The notes: a model not told the origin generated them from the sequence alone. A stretch of 64,000 nucleotides of DNA from Micropterus salmoides (GCF_014851395.1 NW_024041484.1:2621015-2685014); one strand, 5' to 3'; positions 36,811 through 48,700 are shown, counted from the first letter of the stretch. Program-made: numbers and translations.

Positions 36811-37314
36811 CTAAGTAACAAAAATGGATGTAGTTTTAGTAGTGGTACTAATTGTTGTTGGTTGTGCTGTGGTTGGCTGCTGGATGTCCCTGTATCCCGA
36901 TCCAGCAGTTGAATGTTGTAAGTGCTGTTAGTAGATCACTATGCTGTAGGCCTACATGTAAAGCACACAGGTATGTTACTCTCCACAGTTCCGTCCTTAG
37001 TGACCCATCAGCGTGAAGGTATTGTTAGATGCATCATGATGGCAAACCACGCGGTGCTTTTCCATGCTGGAATAGATCAGACCTCTCTATGGAGGCATTC
37101 ATCTGATCACTGAGCACACTGACTGTGGGATGTCCATTACCGCAGATGGTGGGCCATCAAGGCCATTGAGGCATCCTCAAAGGAATGCACAGCTGAAGCA
37201 CACACGCACACACACAAGCTTGGACCAATAAACTCCATTAAAAATCTCAGCCTCCCTGTTGTTTTAACACACAGCACGCCTGTGTAGTATCATTTATCTC
37301 TTTTTTTCACATTT

Positions 37315-37510
37315 TTATTCATTTTTAGCTGCCGCTTTTATCCAAATCGACTTACAATTGCTACACATGTCAGAGGTCGCACGCCTCCGGAGCAATGATG
37401 GGTTAAGTGTCTTTGCTCAGGGACACAGTGGTGGATGGGATACAGTGGTAATCGAACATGGGTCTCTCACACCAAGGGCATGTGTCTTATCCACTGCATC
37501 ACCACCCTAT
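37315..37510. repeat. SINE-like teleost repeat
   Basis: GCCGCTTTTATCCAAATCGA, CTTACAATTGCTACACATGT, CAGAGGTCGCACGCCTCCGG and the degenerate B-box-like GGTAATCGAACATGGGTCTC are the typical wording of a repeat abundant in percomorph fishes. Confidence 0.6.
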
Positions 37511-37699
37511 CATCAACTACATGGGCCATAAGTGAATTTTGACGTTGGTCACAAAGACCTTTCTGAAAACAGGAATTGTGCTGGTTGTTTGAAAGACTTT
37601 TGAATTGACAGGGCCCAAAAAATTCAACAGCTGTATTCATGTGTTTCTCATCATGTTTCATGAACCACTGGATTAAATATTTAGTCTAGATGAAGTACA

Positions 37700-37770
37700 A
37701 AAGTCAAGTCAATTTTATTCATGTAGTCCAACATTACAAATCACACATTTGCTTCAGGGGGCTTTTTAAA
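37700..37770 (+). repeat. Dispersed repeat tail
   Basis: GTCAATTTTATTCATGTAGT, CCAACATTACAAATCACA and GCTTCAGGGGGCTTTTT match a very common teleost retroposon tail. Confidence 0.5.
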
Positions 37771-38798
37771 AACACATCAAAAGTTGTTCTGTCTTTTTTT
37801 GAACAAGATGCAGTACAGAGGTGCTGAAGTCATTTGGAAACAGTGTCACCATTACATAGTGTTTCCACCAGACAGCACTAGTTTATTTTTACACTAAAAT
37901 GTCCTGCTCAGCAAGTATCTTGGTCACAATAAAAAAGGATATTAAGAATGTTTATTAATGCTACGTGTTTATATTTAAAAAGATTACTATAGCACAAATA
38001 TCGTTATCAGATTTTTTAAACTCCCAAACCCAAATACTGATATCAGTATGGGCCTTAAAAATCTAGCACCGGCTATCCAAAACACTATTCAAACTGTATT
38101 CAATGATATCAACCACAAAAGAAGTCTTAAAATTCTGTGAACCTGTAACATGCAAATGTTGGGTATTTTATCTGATAAATGATGAATGATAATTTATTAT
38201 AAATGATGGCATGCCTCATCATTGGGTTACCATCCCTTAAGGTGTGTTGTGGTTGTTTACCTGCCACTGAGGTCATGACTTGAAAATGGGCCTGTGTCAA
38301 AATCTAGTTTGAAGTGTGTGATGCTGTGCTTAAAAGGTGCACACGTAAATTAATCTGTGGGCCATGTATTATTCCAGCATATATAGAACACTATATACAT
38401 GTCCAGAGTGGGGGAAGATTGGGGGTTGCAGCTCATTTCTGCTTGGAGTCAACCTAGCAGGTGAATCCAGCCATGCACATTAGACCTAACAGATCTAGAG
38501 CCAAGTGTTGGATCTCTGGAAACGGAGTAAAGGTTTCCCTGGAACAAAGCAAGACCATTTGTAGAATGCACCTATAAGTGAACTCTTGATGGGGGATATA
38601 GGACCAAAGAGACATCTTCCTGTCTCATGCTAAGTGGTTACTGGCCAACCCATACACCCTGGAATGATTATGTCATTGCAGTTGCAGGGTCAGGCGAGCA
38701 CCACATAAACTACAGGAGAGCTCCAAATCCGACCTGAGCTCCGATAGAACATACCCCTAATGCAAAATAGCATGACAACAAGCAGTCTGCAGCCACGG
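37771..38798. other. No feature seen
   Basis: Mostly AT-rich sequence without long ORFs or recognisable repeats. Confidence 0.4.
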
Positions 38799-38898
38799 GC
38801 CGTTCATGCCCACTCTCACGCTGAGTGACAGTGACTCTCTGCGTGCCTTTGGACAAACATTTGCTTTAGCAAGAAAATAGGTCGATGCCCTTGTTCGC

Positions 38899-38912
38899 CC
38901 TTTGGTCAAAGG
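38899..38912. promoter_or_regulatory. CCTTTGGTCAAAGG palindrome near tmem178b exon 1
   Basis: A CCTTTG/CAAAGG inverted pair with two central bases lies about 140 bases inside intron 1. Each half resembles a TCF/LEF site (CTTTG), and the TGGTCAAAGG half resembles an HNF4/DR1 half-site. The surrounding 38,800-39,015 looks unique. Function is inference. Confidence 0.3.
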
Positions 38913-39047
38913 AGCAATCACCACAGAGCAGGGTAATTAATTTCCCAGCACACCCCGGCCGTACGTGTTGGTGTCTGAAATGCACGCTGCTGTTTCTGCA
39001 ACAATTCCAGCCTCTTTAGCTGGCTGACTTTTTTATTTCAATCTTAC

Positions 39048-39429
39048 CTTTCCGGATGAGGTCCTCGATCTCTTGGTCGAAGCCCAGCCGATGGCACTTC
39101 CTCCACAGCCCCATGTTGGTGGAGTTATACTGTCTGCTGCACTCATCAGCGGCGCTCATGGCGAACAGCTGCCGCCGGTTCCGGGCCAGCAGCAGCTTCT
39201 CCTCCCAGCGGGGCAGGCTGCTCCGGCTGGCCCGCAGCGGCAGGCTGTTGTTGGGGATGTAGATGAAGCCCGGGTCCTTGCGGCGGCTGGAAAAGCTTCG
39301 GCACCGCTCCCTGTACCTCCTGGCGTCAGTCTCGTACCAGTGGTCGGAGCACATCGCCACGGCCAGCATGCCCAGGGCGCAGAGAGAAAGAGAGAGCCCG
39401 GCGTAGAGCAGTAACTTCCCGGCAGCCAT
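39048..39429 (-). CDS. tmem178b: Transmembrane protein 178B, coding exon 1 (partial gene)
   Basis: This exon encodes the first 127 residues plus one base of a TMEM178B-type protein, a four-pass membrane protein with a claudin-like fold. Residues 6-27 form a hydrophobic first membrane segment, followed by the family motif DHWYETD (29-35), an NST glycosylation sequon (102-104) and the claudin-like GLWRKC motif (107-112). The stretch RNRRQLFAMS and the DECSRQYNSTNMGLWRKC segment are typical of paralogue B; paralogue A differs strongly here. The start is the only in-frame ATG before MAAGKLLLY; reading further upstream would need a GTG start. The exon ends at a clean donor (AAAG|GTAAGATT, + strand 39,041-39,047), phase 1, as expected for this gene. 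The remaining exons should lie at lower coordinates on the minus strand, but I could not find them, so intron 1 probably fills the rest of the window. Paralogue and exon boundaries are confident. Confidence 0.95.
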
Positions 39430-39720
39430 GCTCGCTTCTGTCACAGCCGCATCAGCACCTCGACAGACGGACAGCTCCTCTGCGGCTTCCCCGCACGTTC
39501 AGCTCACATCACCTCTGGAGAGCAGCGTCAGGACCATTATCGAGGTGGCGATCTGGGTGCAAATAGAAGGCGAACCTTTCCGGCGCTGGCTAAAAAAACT
39601 GCTAAATCTCTGTATTCCGGCGTTTTGGGCTAAAGAGTGACAGCTTCTTTCCTGCGTGCTCGGCGCTGCAGCAGCTCGGCGGAGACATAGAGGACGCTTA
39701 TCTCATCTCAGCCCCGGATC
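39430..39720 (-). promoter_or_regulatory. Probable 5' UTR and promoter area of tmem178b
   Basis: Directly upstream of the tmem178b ATG on the minus strand lies a stretch visibly richer in G, C and CpG than its surroundings, as is usual at vertebrate promoters. There is no obvious TATA box. The transcription start cannot be placed from sequence alone. The CpG-rich zone extends from inside exon 1 to about 39,720, with another GC-rich patch at about 40,040-40,200. Confidence 0.45.
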
Positions 39721-39899
39721 TTCAGCATCAATCCGTCTGAGAAGGGCGACACCAACATGCACAAAACATCAGCACAGCATTCGGGTTTTTAGTCAAGCAC
39801 ATAGTAGGCTACATTTTACACAAAATAGGCCCAACATAAACTACCTTTACTGCATAACCCACCCACTAAAATAAACGATGGACAAAGAAGGGGGCAGCA

Positions 39900-41860
39900 A
39901 AAGCCGCACAGATACAGGTACCCTACCGGTGCGGCTGCATTTAGCCGAAACCTATTTAAAAATAGCCCACAATGCCATAGCCCACTAGACCAGGTAATTC
40001 ATTTGGATAGTGTCAATGTACCTGATGTATCCAAACAGTCCATGCAGACCGCTCAGTCCGTCAGCAGGAGGAGAGAGTCTGGATCAGCGCGCAGAGTCAG
40101 CAGCCCCGGCACGTTTGATAGGAGGACGGCAGCTGCCACATAGCAGGCCTGTCCATGGACCAATCAACGCCGGTCTGCCTGGAGGAGCGCCGTGTTAGCT
40201 CACAGGCTACATGAACCTACTTACTCGTATTACTGCTACTATGGTAGGCCTATGCATTTGGAATTTAACTTAACATTATAAGAATTACCTGAATTAGCTG
40301 AATGTAGCCTAAGCAGAGCCAACTGGAATACTAACTGGGCAAAGCATGCCACGGACTCTCAGGTGTCTGAAGGCTCAGAGTTCACCATGTGGCAACTCGT
40401 TTTTTATTTTGAAATTTTAAACTGAAATGATAAGGGTATTAAGGCAGCACAGTCTTTTGATAGAAGCCCCTTAGTTAAAATGAAGGCTTTTATTATTTTA
40501 TTTGGTTATATATTGTGCTTTACATTTGTACTTATCAAGTTTCCAATTATCAGTTATTAACTAATAGCCTACACCCAACGTACAGAAATTGATAGAAGTG
40601 GTGGGGTCAATAGGGGTCCACACCTCTGGCACTGCTGACCCAGCCTTTTAAGGGCCCTGTGCAGAAGACTATTATTGTTGATATCTACTTTATAGTGTTT
40701 GTACCGCTGACACTGCTTTTTACATTTAACTGTTCCTATAGTTCTACCCCTTGTGCCGATTTAACTAGCAATACTAGTCTTCTACCCAGTGAGGTCTTCT
40801 GCTAGTAAAGCCTCTGAAAACTTGATTCAAAACTGTGTATCTAACATTAAAAAGTAATAAATGAATAAGCAACTTCCTTCAACAGAGCTAATGTGGGTGT
40901 GCTTTGATCATACCTGTTCAAATGTTGCAGAACTCTGATTGGTGCACAAACACATTCCAACATCAGCTTTTTCTGTCTGAGCCTCAAAACTGTCCAACTT
41001 TGGCAGAACATGTGTGTTCATGATTGAGAAAACATATTTTCAGGCCTTTTAAGGTTTATTTTTCTTCATCACTTTATCACTTCATCCAGTTGTTCTGATC
41101 ATACCATAACTGCTCTTATTCTATTGTCACTATTGCAATAAATCCTACTACTTCTAGGGGTGAGAAAATGGAAAGAATACTATGTGGATGAAAGTTTTCT
41201 GCAATTTTACCAGAGGTAGGACAAAATCCTAGGCTGTGTCTGAAATCACTCCCTGTTTGCTATATGGGGCTATATTTACTGTCGCCCGTTGAGTTTGAGT
41301 GTCAAGAGTGCGTAAATTTATTCATGATAAAATTCCAATGGAACAAAAAAAGTAGTGTTCATTAGATGTACAACCCTGCAATCCATTGCATTTTATAAAT
41401 GCAAAATTAATATTCATGGGACACTACACCTGTCAGTGATGACCCAAAATTTGCGAGATTCAGATTCATTAGTGTCAAAAATCCAAATTTATTTCCAGCT
41501 CATTGTTACAGTCCACAACTTCACTGTTCTGGTTTAGTGTCACAGCTCTCATCAACCTGCTTTCCAGCAGCAGCAGGCAGCTGTTCTCTGAGAAAAGGCT
41601 CCGATGAACCCACTGTACACGACCTGCACAGCACCACACAGCAGAGAGACAGTAGAGTGATCACAGTGGAACGTTTAGCAGCTAAAGAGTTAGATATTTT
41701 TTTGAAGTCCTGTTTGACATCAACAACATGTCTTTTCTGATAATGATAGCAGCAACTTTTTCTGTTTTTGTGGCTACGATTAGAGATGTCAGGGCCAAAC
41801 TCTTTTAAAAAAGGCTAATCTTTATCCATCCCCCCCAAAAAACTATTGGTCTTTTTATCT
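39900..41860. other. Intergenic, no gene seen
   Basis: After the GC-rich patch near 40,040-40,200 the sequence is AT-rich with only short chance ORFs. Confidence 0.4.
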
Positions 41861-41861
41861 T

Positions 41862-43195
41862 CTGCCGTTTATCTCAAAGAATTTGGAGAAAGTTGTTGCC
41901 AAACAGCTCACTGCCGCCTTGACTGCACACAGTATTATAGATAAATTCCAATCTGGTTTCCATCAGAAGCATTCCACTGAGACAGCTCTTCTCAGAGTCT
42001 CCACTGACATAATGATGTCTTCTGATTCGGGTGAATGCTCTGTTCTGGTGCTGCAGGATCCCAGTGCAGCTTTTGATAGTATAGATCACAGCATCCCGAT
42101 TCAAAGGCTTAGGCATTGGTTGATATCTCTGGGAGAGCCCTGGACTGGTACTTATCCTATGTCTCGAAGAGGTGCTTCTCTGTGTCACTGGGTTGTTACA
42201 TAAACTGCTGCTCTTTCCTGTGGCCTGCTTCAGTGTTCTGTGTTGGGCCTGATTTTATTTTCTTTGTTTATTCTCCCCTTAGGTCACATTGTTAGCAAAT
42301 TTAAAGGTATCTCTGTCCAACCCATCTTCACCAGAAAAACAGCTGTATAGGTTGATTATTATTTAGCTTATTACAAATCATTTTTAGCTTTTTTTTTGGC
42401 CGCGACCTCTAGTGGCAGAAGAAGTCAGGTGACTATGGTGACATAGTATGAAGAGTGGAAGAGTGACAAAGTCTGTGGAAGGAGGGTGGTGGGGTGGATG
42501 GACAAGTGAAGTAAACTCAGGACTTTCACTAAGGAGACTGAAGTTCAAGTTCCCATGTAAAAGAAAGTCAAAGTTGAGTTGACATATTTTAAGTGCAGCA
42601 AGGCTGTTAACCAGGTCTGGCAGGACAAGTCACATTATACCAATCTTGTTACATTGGCTCTCTGTCATGTTCAGGATTCAGTTTAAAGTGCTTGTTTTCA
42701 TATATAGAGCCCTGCATGGTCAGGCACCTGGGTCCATTTCTGACCTGCTTCACCCTTATGTCACCACTAGGCCACTTAGGTCTTCAATACAGGGCTTAAT
42801 AGTTGTTTCTATCGCTCAACGAAAAACAAAAGGTGATCATGCATTTCAAGTGGTGGCCTCTGCGGAATGTTCTTCCCTTAGACTTACATTCTGCAGTCTC
42901 TGCGGTTGAAGACTCTTTTGTTTAAGCTGGCCTTTGTCTCGCCACATGCTGTCTAAATTATACAAACATTTGTGTTTTAAGGTCCGTTACTCTTATGTTT
43001 TATTGACTGACAATTTTATGATTTTTACATTGCTGTAACTTATGTTGTGATTGATTATTATTTATGACTATTGTTACGTTGTTGTTGTTGTTGTTGCTTT
43101 GTGTCATTGTTGTCTCTTGGCTTTATTATTTCACTCTTGTGACTGTTTTTTCTGTAAAAGGTGCTATAAGAAGTACACTTTACTTACTTACTTGC
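41862..43195 (+). mobile_element. L2/CR1-clade LINE, degenerate reverse transcriptase and 3' end
   Basis: The plus strand encodes LEKVVAKQLTAALTAHSIID, KFQSGFHQKHSTETALLRVS and the reverse transcriptase motif SAAFDSIDHSIPIQRLRHWL, then after frame changes the later LPLGHIVSKFKGIS trace. A foreign or rearranged stretch lies at about 42,365-42,605. The C terminus resumes (LHWLSVMFRIQFKVLVFIYR, ALHGQAPGSISDLLHPYVTT) and the element ends with GTAAAAGGTGCTATAAGAAG and TTACTTACTTAC, the L2-type tail. Many frame breaks show it is dead. Confidence 0.85.
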
Positions 43196-43329
43196 TTGTT
43201 CAACTAACCCCAAGTTGCCAAAAAATGCAGCTACCCACTCTTAGATCACAAATTCATTCATTAATATGTTGTTCATTCTGTTTGATACTTTTATATTGTG
43301 GGTACAATAAACATTCACAAGAATAGCTA

Positions 43330-43920
43330 CAACAAAGTGCAATGTTGTGTTTATAAATGAAATTGCACACACTATTATTAATGACCAGGTTTAACAGTAA
43401 ATTCTCACAGTAATTTACTGTAATGAAGCTTCTGCAATGCATGAAGGGTAATTTTTGGTAACATTACAGCCAGTTGTTGTGAATCCTGTTGTCATAGTAA
43501 ATGCTCACAATAAATTACTGTAAAAAAGCTTTCACAATGCATAATGGGTAATTTTGTTTTCCAATTTACTGGCTACTTAGTTGTGGTAATAATACAGTGA
43601 AAATGGTAAACAACATTACAAGTAATTACTGTGATTAGTGTGCTGCGCCATACTGTAATTTAGCAATAAAATAGCGTAGTTTTACAGTAATATTGTGGTT
43701 TAGTTACAGTGAATATTACTAATTTACTGTAATATTACTGTAAATTGTTGTGAGTTTACAGTAAATATGATGATTATTACCGTTTCATGTTGTAATTTTA
43801 CAGTACTGTTGTGTCTGGTTACTGTAGAAAATAATCACAGTATACTACTGTGAATTTATTGCAATTATTAGCCAGTCATTTACTGTTAAATTACAGTAAT
43901 ATATTTTACAGTGTATGTAT
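43330..43920. repeat. ACAGTAA/TTACTGT-rich repeat block
   Basis: The words ACAGTAA and TTACTGT recur about twenty times on both strands over about 590 bases, with two longer similar copies (CACAATGCATAATGGGTAAT at 43,530 and GCAATGCATGAAGGGTAATT at 43,434). The block ends TATTTTACAGTGTATG. Fishes carry a DNA-type repeat of this wording, made of degenerate palindromic units. Confidence 0.6.
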
Positions 43921-43984
43921 GTATTCAATAAAGTTTATAAAGTTGACTGAAGTTAAGGCGTGTTGATTTAACGGTTGCTCTGGT

Positions 43985-44015
43985 GTAACCATAGACTTTA
44001 TATAATAAAAAGGGT
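43985..44015 (+). repeat. Terminal fragment of the 36.1-kb repeat family
   Basis: ACCATAGACTTTATATAATA resembles the TAGACTGTATATAA terminus at 36,104. Confidence 0.35.
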
Positions 44016-44645
44016 GTAACTCAAGAGCAGAAACAAACCCCAGTTCTGACCCTGTTCATGGCATGGTCCCTGATATTCATTTTGGCCAGTCTGTGCTGTA
44101 AGTAGCCTATGTCTTCATGGCATATTTATGTTGTGTGTTTCCTGTCAGGAACACTCTGTTGTGCAGGTGAAAATGTCCAGAAGGGTCTGTGGCTGTGGTT
44201 TTCTGTTTCTTCATATCTGGCTCCCTCTTCTGTTAATAAATTGTAAAGACACAAAAAAAATAGACTATTGCTATTGGCGCCACGTAGACTGAACTGACAA
44301 CTGTCACTGAAACATGCAATAATTCAATAGATATTCAGAGCAACTCTACTTTCACTGAAGAAAAGTATTTAAATCGAGCTTTGAGGTAAAAATGCAGGGG
44401 ATGCCTGAAAGCCCATTCTATTTCAAATTATATCAAGTGCCTCACAGTGGCATGCAGAGGTGGCATACAGAGAAAAATATCAAGATGTAAATTCAGAAAA
44501 ATCACACTAAACAAAACAAAGTAGAACAGCAGACATATACTGTAGGTGACGCCACTGACCGTAACGACTGTTGTTACAATATCCAGAAGCACTAACGCAC
44601 CAGTGGTATCTATCATTTAGACAACGACTGCAAAGAGATTAAATA

Positions 44646-44735
44646 GCTGAGTTTCCCTACCAGTCAGTCAGAAACGAAGAAGTCTCTCGGATGAATAAGT
44701 ATCTTCAACCAAGTCCAGTCCTTGATTTTTACCTT
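44646..44735 (+). repeat. Dispersed palindromic repeat, copy 1 (half)
   Basis: CCCTACCAGTCAGTCAGAAA through TATCTTCAACCAAGTCCAGT and CCTTGATTTTTACCTT match the right half of the repeat at 53,313-53,488, lacking about 15 internal bases. Confidence 0.6.
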
Positions 44736-45839
44736 CTATGGGTCCTAACCTACCATTTGCTTGACCATTTCAGTTACATCTTTATATGCAGATGTTTACT
44801 CAGTTCACAATCTGAGTTAGTGTGTCTGCATGGATTTGCACTAACATACTTTAAAGTACAGCTCAGACTGATGGCAATGTCATGAGTTTTGTAGGTTTTC
44901 GGACACAAACCAAAGAAAAGCAAATTTTGACCTTATGCTACTAGAAATGTTTAGGAGCCACTAAAATTACTACAATTCTTGAGGGGAACATGAATGTGTG
45001 CGACAGATGTCATGGCAATCCATCCAATAGCTAGTTGAACCAGAGGAAGAGTTACCATAATTATTAGGATTCATTGTTTGTGAACCATGAACCAATTTCT
45101 TTGTGCCAATCCATTAGAAGTAGATGTGGGGAGCAGGCTAATTCACAGAATAAAGGAAAATTTGACCTGCTGGTGGCGGTAGAGATAAAGTTAGGGAATC
45201 ACCAAAGTCATTAGGATTCATCCCCTGGAAACTATGAACGAAAGGTCTGCATTTAATGGCAACACATCCGATATTTGTTGAGACATTTCAGTCTGCACCA
45301 AAGTGGTGGGCACCATAGAGCCATGCATGTAGCATGGCTAAAACAGCTACACAGCTCTTAAACCTCTTTTTCATCTCAGCTATAACAGATAGGCTGGCTG
45401 TGTAGAGCAGGGGGTCTTTTTGTGAAGAATATAACATCTGCATTTAAATCCTAGTGGTCCTGTTTGTCTTTCCATTCATATTGTGGCTTATTTTTACTGC
45501 CGAGAAGATGACGTCAAATAAATAAGTAAAATAATACACAATGCCACACACAACCAAACGTATACTTTGCGTTTGTGCGTACGTGCAAGTAACAAGAACA
45601 GCCAAATGATAACCGGAACTTTGTGCAAAACCTGTCGAACCCACAGAACTCTTAAGAGCGACGGACTTCCTGTTAGGGCTTGAGTGCAGAAAATATACAT
45701 TAGACAACTAATAAGGACATATTGTCTGTATTAATTTATGTTTTAATGATGATTAGTTGATAGATGCATGTATAATTTATAAAATATGTATCTTGTTAGA
45801 AATAAAATACGAAACAGGAAGTGAAAGCAACTAACCAAT

Positions 45840-46048
45840 CAGCTCCACGGAAAATGTGTCACACCCATCCATGTCCGCCATCGGGTGTGTGACGGCAGGA
45901 TGGCGTGGGAAGGTTGACCTTAGTTAACACGTTAGTTCAATTAATTATTCGCTACGTTTACAATTACTATATTTGTCATTTAATGACAGCTACGTGCGTT
46001 TTACCTGCGTGTATTCGGTGTGTAACTAAACTGCGGCTACAGACTCAG
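45840..46048 (+). promoter_or_regulatory. Candidate promoter and non-coding exon 1 of mrps33
   Basis: A CCAAT box sits at about 45,834-45,838, preceded by ACAGGAAGTG, an ETS/GABP-type site at about 45,814; another ETS-like ACTTCCTG lies near 45,664. GABP sites are common at nuclear genes for mitochondrial proteins. Downstream, the sequence CAG|GTAAGACC gives a good splice donor with the exon end at 46,048. The translated mrps33 exon begins at a splice acceptor two bases before its ATG, so an untranslated first exon must exist upstream, and this is the best candidate I see. The exact start site is unknown and no coding evidence supports the exon. Confidence 0.35.
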
Positions 46049-46389
46049 GTAAGACCCCGTGTGGCTCACTGTTCTTACGTTGACTGGGCACAGGAAGGGC
46101 TGTCCTTCACTGTGCTGTTGCATGAGGGGTCTTCATCAATCTTTTAGGAAAGTCAAACCCCTAAAGTCTGTTAACACCTAGCTTCAACATGGAGACCCGA
46201 AACTGAAGCAGCTACAAACACGAGCTCAGTGTTTTAAAAGTGAGTGTGATGACAGAGTGGGGCAGGAGCACATTCAGCAGCATGACTACATGGTCGCTTT
46301 TTTACTGGAGATCCTACTAACCCAGACTCTGCCAATATTTGTTCTTTTTAGGGTGTTTTTTTTTTTCAAATATGGCTTCCAAGGAATGT

Positions 46390-47153
46390 TAGGGGTGTGC
46401 CAAAAACTGATACAGCAATATATCGTTATACATTTTTCCATGATACTGTATCGATATTCCAGCCCATCATAACATATAATGGGAGTCTCCATTAACGTGC
46501 AAACGGACATCAGCATCGCGATAATATAATCTTATATATAATCTATACGTTTCGCTCCTGAGTGACATAAGGTTACTGTGCAAATACGTCAAGTACATAT
46601 GTTTCCTGAGCTCTGTGTGAAATAAAAAAGAGCTTCTAACTTCAGCACTCCACACTGACTAGCTAAGGCAACCCCAAAGGGTCAAAACTCAAATCCAATA
46701 ATCCCAGTGGCTGAAAAATACAGCTATCACTATACTCTCATATTACTAGGTGGAGAAAGGGCGGCACAATGCTGTGTCACTGAACAGTTATTTATATAAT
46801 GTGATGTACATATAGACTAGGTGGTACACAGTAATTTGTTTTGCAAAAAATTCAGTAAATTCATTGAATTTGCATTTTATGTGGCTTTTTATAAAGAAAT
46901 GTTTTTTTATAATAATTTTTCATAGTTGCTCTGTCTGTTCTGTAGTTTTAGTTTAATAACAGTTTGGATTTGCCACAAATAAATAGAGAACTTTTTCACA
47001 GGCATTTTGTATTCATAGTTAGACAGATATCGTGATGTGTCATTTTAGGATTGTCTAGCAATATATCGATTATCTCAGAATTTCTGTATCGTGATATTAT
47101 CATTATCGTTATCGTTATCATTATCGTGAGGTACCCTGCGAGTCCCACCCCTA
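46390..47153. repeat. Non-autonomous hAT-like element, 764 bp
   Basis: Starts TAGGGGTGTGCC and ends AGTCCCACCCCTA, a short terminal inverted repeat (TAGGGGTGTG/TAGGGGTGGG). CTTCCAAG occurs on both sides (46,376-46,383 and 47,154-47,161), an 8-bp duplication as hAT elements make, though six extra bases (GAATGT) separate it from the left end. The interior is rich in ATATCG/TATCGTT strings. No ORF. Confidence 0.55.
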
Positions 47154-47829
47154 CTTCCAAGTATATTTTCTTCTAAATTTTGTTTAATCTTTGACAATGC
47201 TAATGATAAGAAATTTTATGAAAAATATTTTATTATAATGATGAAACCTGTGTAAAATAATGCTGAATATTTGTCTTAAATGACAGATCACAAGTATATA
47301 TATTTAAATACATTTCTCTTATTGCACTTTTTAAATTGAAAAAAATTCACATATACATGCAATACAATACAATTACTTGTTTTGAGTGTATAGGTCAGGT
47401 GGAAAACAGTATGGAAGTCTGCAGCCAGGCGTGTCATTTAAAGCATTGACCAATCTAGCTTCATAACTGAAGTGTCCTCCTTATTATTGCTATTCTATAT
47501 TGTTCTTAAATGATCAAAGAGGATTTGTAGCATCCATATTAGAGAAGAGAGAGCTCCTTTTTCCTTGCAGTAAAGTTTATTTAGATACAATGTTTCATCC
47601 TTAGACCTTCATGAGGTAGAACCGAGGAACAGAGTACATTACAGACAGATAAAGAGAAACCTCTCTATAGGTAAGGCCAATCAAGGAACATGAGTTTACA
47701 GGCAGTCAGCCGCACGGTCTGTATCTATGGCCGATTAGAAATTACTTGTTGTCATCATCAGAATGGATTCACAATACACAGCAGTTAATTCACTTTATTT
47801 GCAAAAATGTAAAAATATTCGCCGAGCGA

Positions 47830-47854
47830 ATGAGAGAGAGAGAGAGAGAGAGAG
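47830..47854. repeat. GA microsatellite
   Basis: About twelve GA units. Confidence 0.95.
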
Positions 47855-48444
47855 CGGCAGAACATGATGGTGAAAGTTAGAGAAAAATATTAGCAGTAAG
47901 TTTCAGTCTGGTAGTAAACGTGCAGTGTGTTAATAAAAGTCTGTAGTTTCCCCACCTGCTGGAAAAGTGAATGCTGTTAGCGCTTGCTAACATCTCCCAT
48001 GTGCAGCACGTTACGTTGCAATGAAACATTATCTAAATTAGTAACGAAGTAATATTAATTAGCTGTATGTCAGCTAACCTACTTGTCACTTGTCAAGGGT
48101 TGAGAACATCAGTTACAAGCTTAGACTAAACTGGTGTGCAGCTCTGTCCTGTACACATACTGTACATCCTGATAATTATATTTCAGTTTTCAGGAATCTG
48201 ACAACTGGTTGTTACAGAAATGAGGGAACAAGGAGCTGAGGTTAATAAAGGAAATTAGGGATGCAAACTAGTCCTTTTAAGCTAATTGTTTCTTTTGGAT
48301 TTTAATGTGCAAATTAAATGCTTAGTAATTATCCTGGGATCCTGTATAGAAAAAAATAAAGCATCAAGATGCATCAATAATCATTTTATAATCGCATTGC
48401 CCCCCTCTGAATCGGAATCGAATCGTGAGGTGCCCAGAGATTCC

Positions 48445-48700
48445 CATCCCTTTGGCTCAGGCGGTAGAGGTAGAGTGGAAGATTGGCGGTTTGATCCCCG
48501 GCTCCTCCAGTCTGCATGTCGAAGTATCTTTGGGCAAGATACTGCCCCTGATGGTTGTTCCATCGGCGTGTGAATGTGAATTCTGTTCTGAGCAGTTGGC
48601 TCAGTGTATGAATGTGTGTGAATGGGATGAATGTGACGTAGTGTAAAAGCGTTTTGAGTGGTTGGAATACTAGAAAGTCAACACACAGACGATTTACCTT
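48445..48700 (+). repeat. tRNA-derived SINE, nearly full length
   Basis: A pol III-type head (A box near TGGCTCAGGCGGTAGAG at 48,453, B box GGTTTGATCCCC at 48,488-48,499) is followed by TCTGCATGTCGAAGTATCTT and TGGGCAAGATACTGCCCC, and the body ends GTAAAAGCGTTTTGAGTGGT. Truncated relatives lie at 26.7, 27.2 and 27.8 kb. Confidence 0.75.

Larger units (their letters stand above)
1..39047 (-). other. tmem178b: Inferred intron 1 of tmem178b (no later exon found)
   Basis: The splice donor at 39,047 reads leftward into this stretch. In human the first intron of TMEM178B is very long, so a long intron here fits. I looked for the conserved downstream coding segments (the RCTYIKYHYS and DEWHALHLRR regions and the later membrane segments) on the minus strand and saw none. 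The span holds repeats, listed separately, and sequence without recognisable features, notably about 8,500-10,000, 11,700-14,370, 20,930-22,540, 24,150-26,530, 29,280-31,600 and 33,200-35,600, where I see no gene. That it is one intron is inference. Confidence 0.5.

Noticed and set aside
1..39000. Later tmem178b exons
   Set aside because: No minus-strand match to the conserved loops or membrane segments was seen; they are likely outside the window.
39056..39414. Plus-strand ORFs across tmem178b exon 1
   Set aside because: Antisense shadows of the conserved minus-strand exon.
39048..39429. Identity as tmem178a
   Set aside because: The RNRRQLFAMS and DECSRQYNSTNMG segments are typical of paralogue B, and the mrps33/braf neighbourhood is that of TMEM178B.
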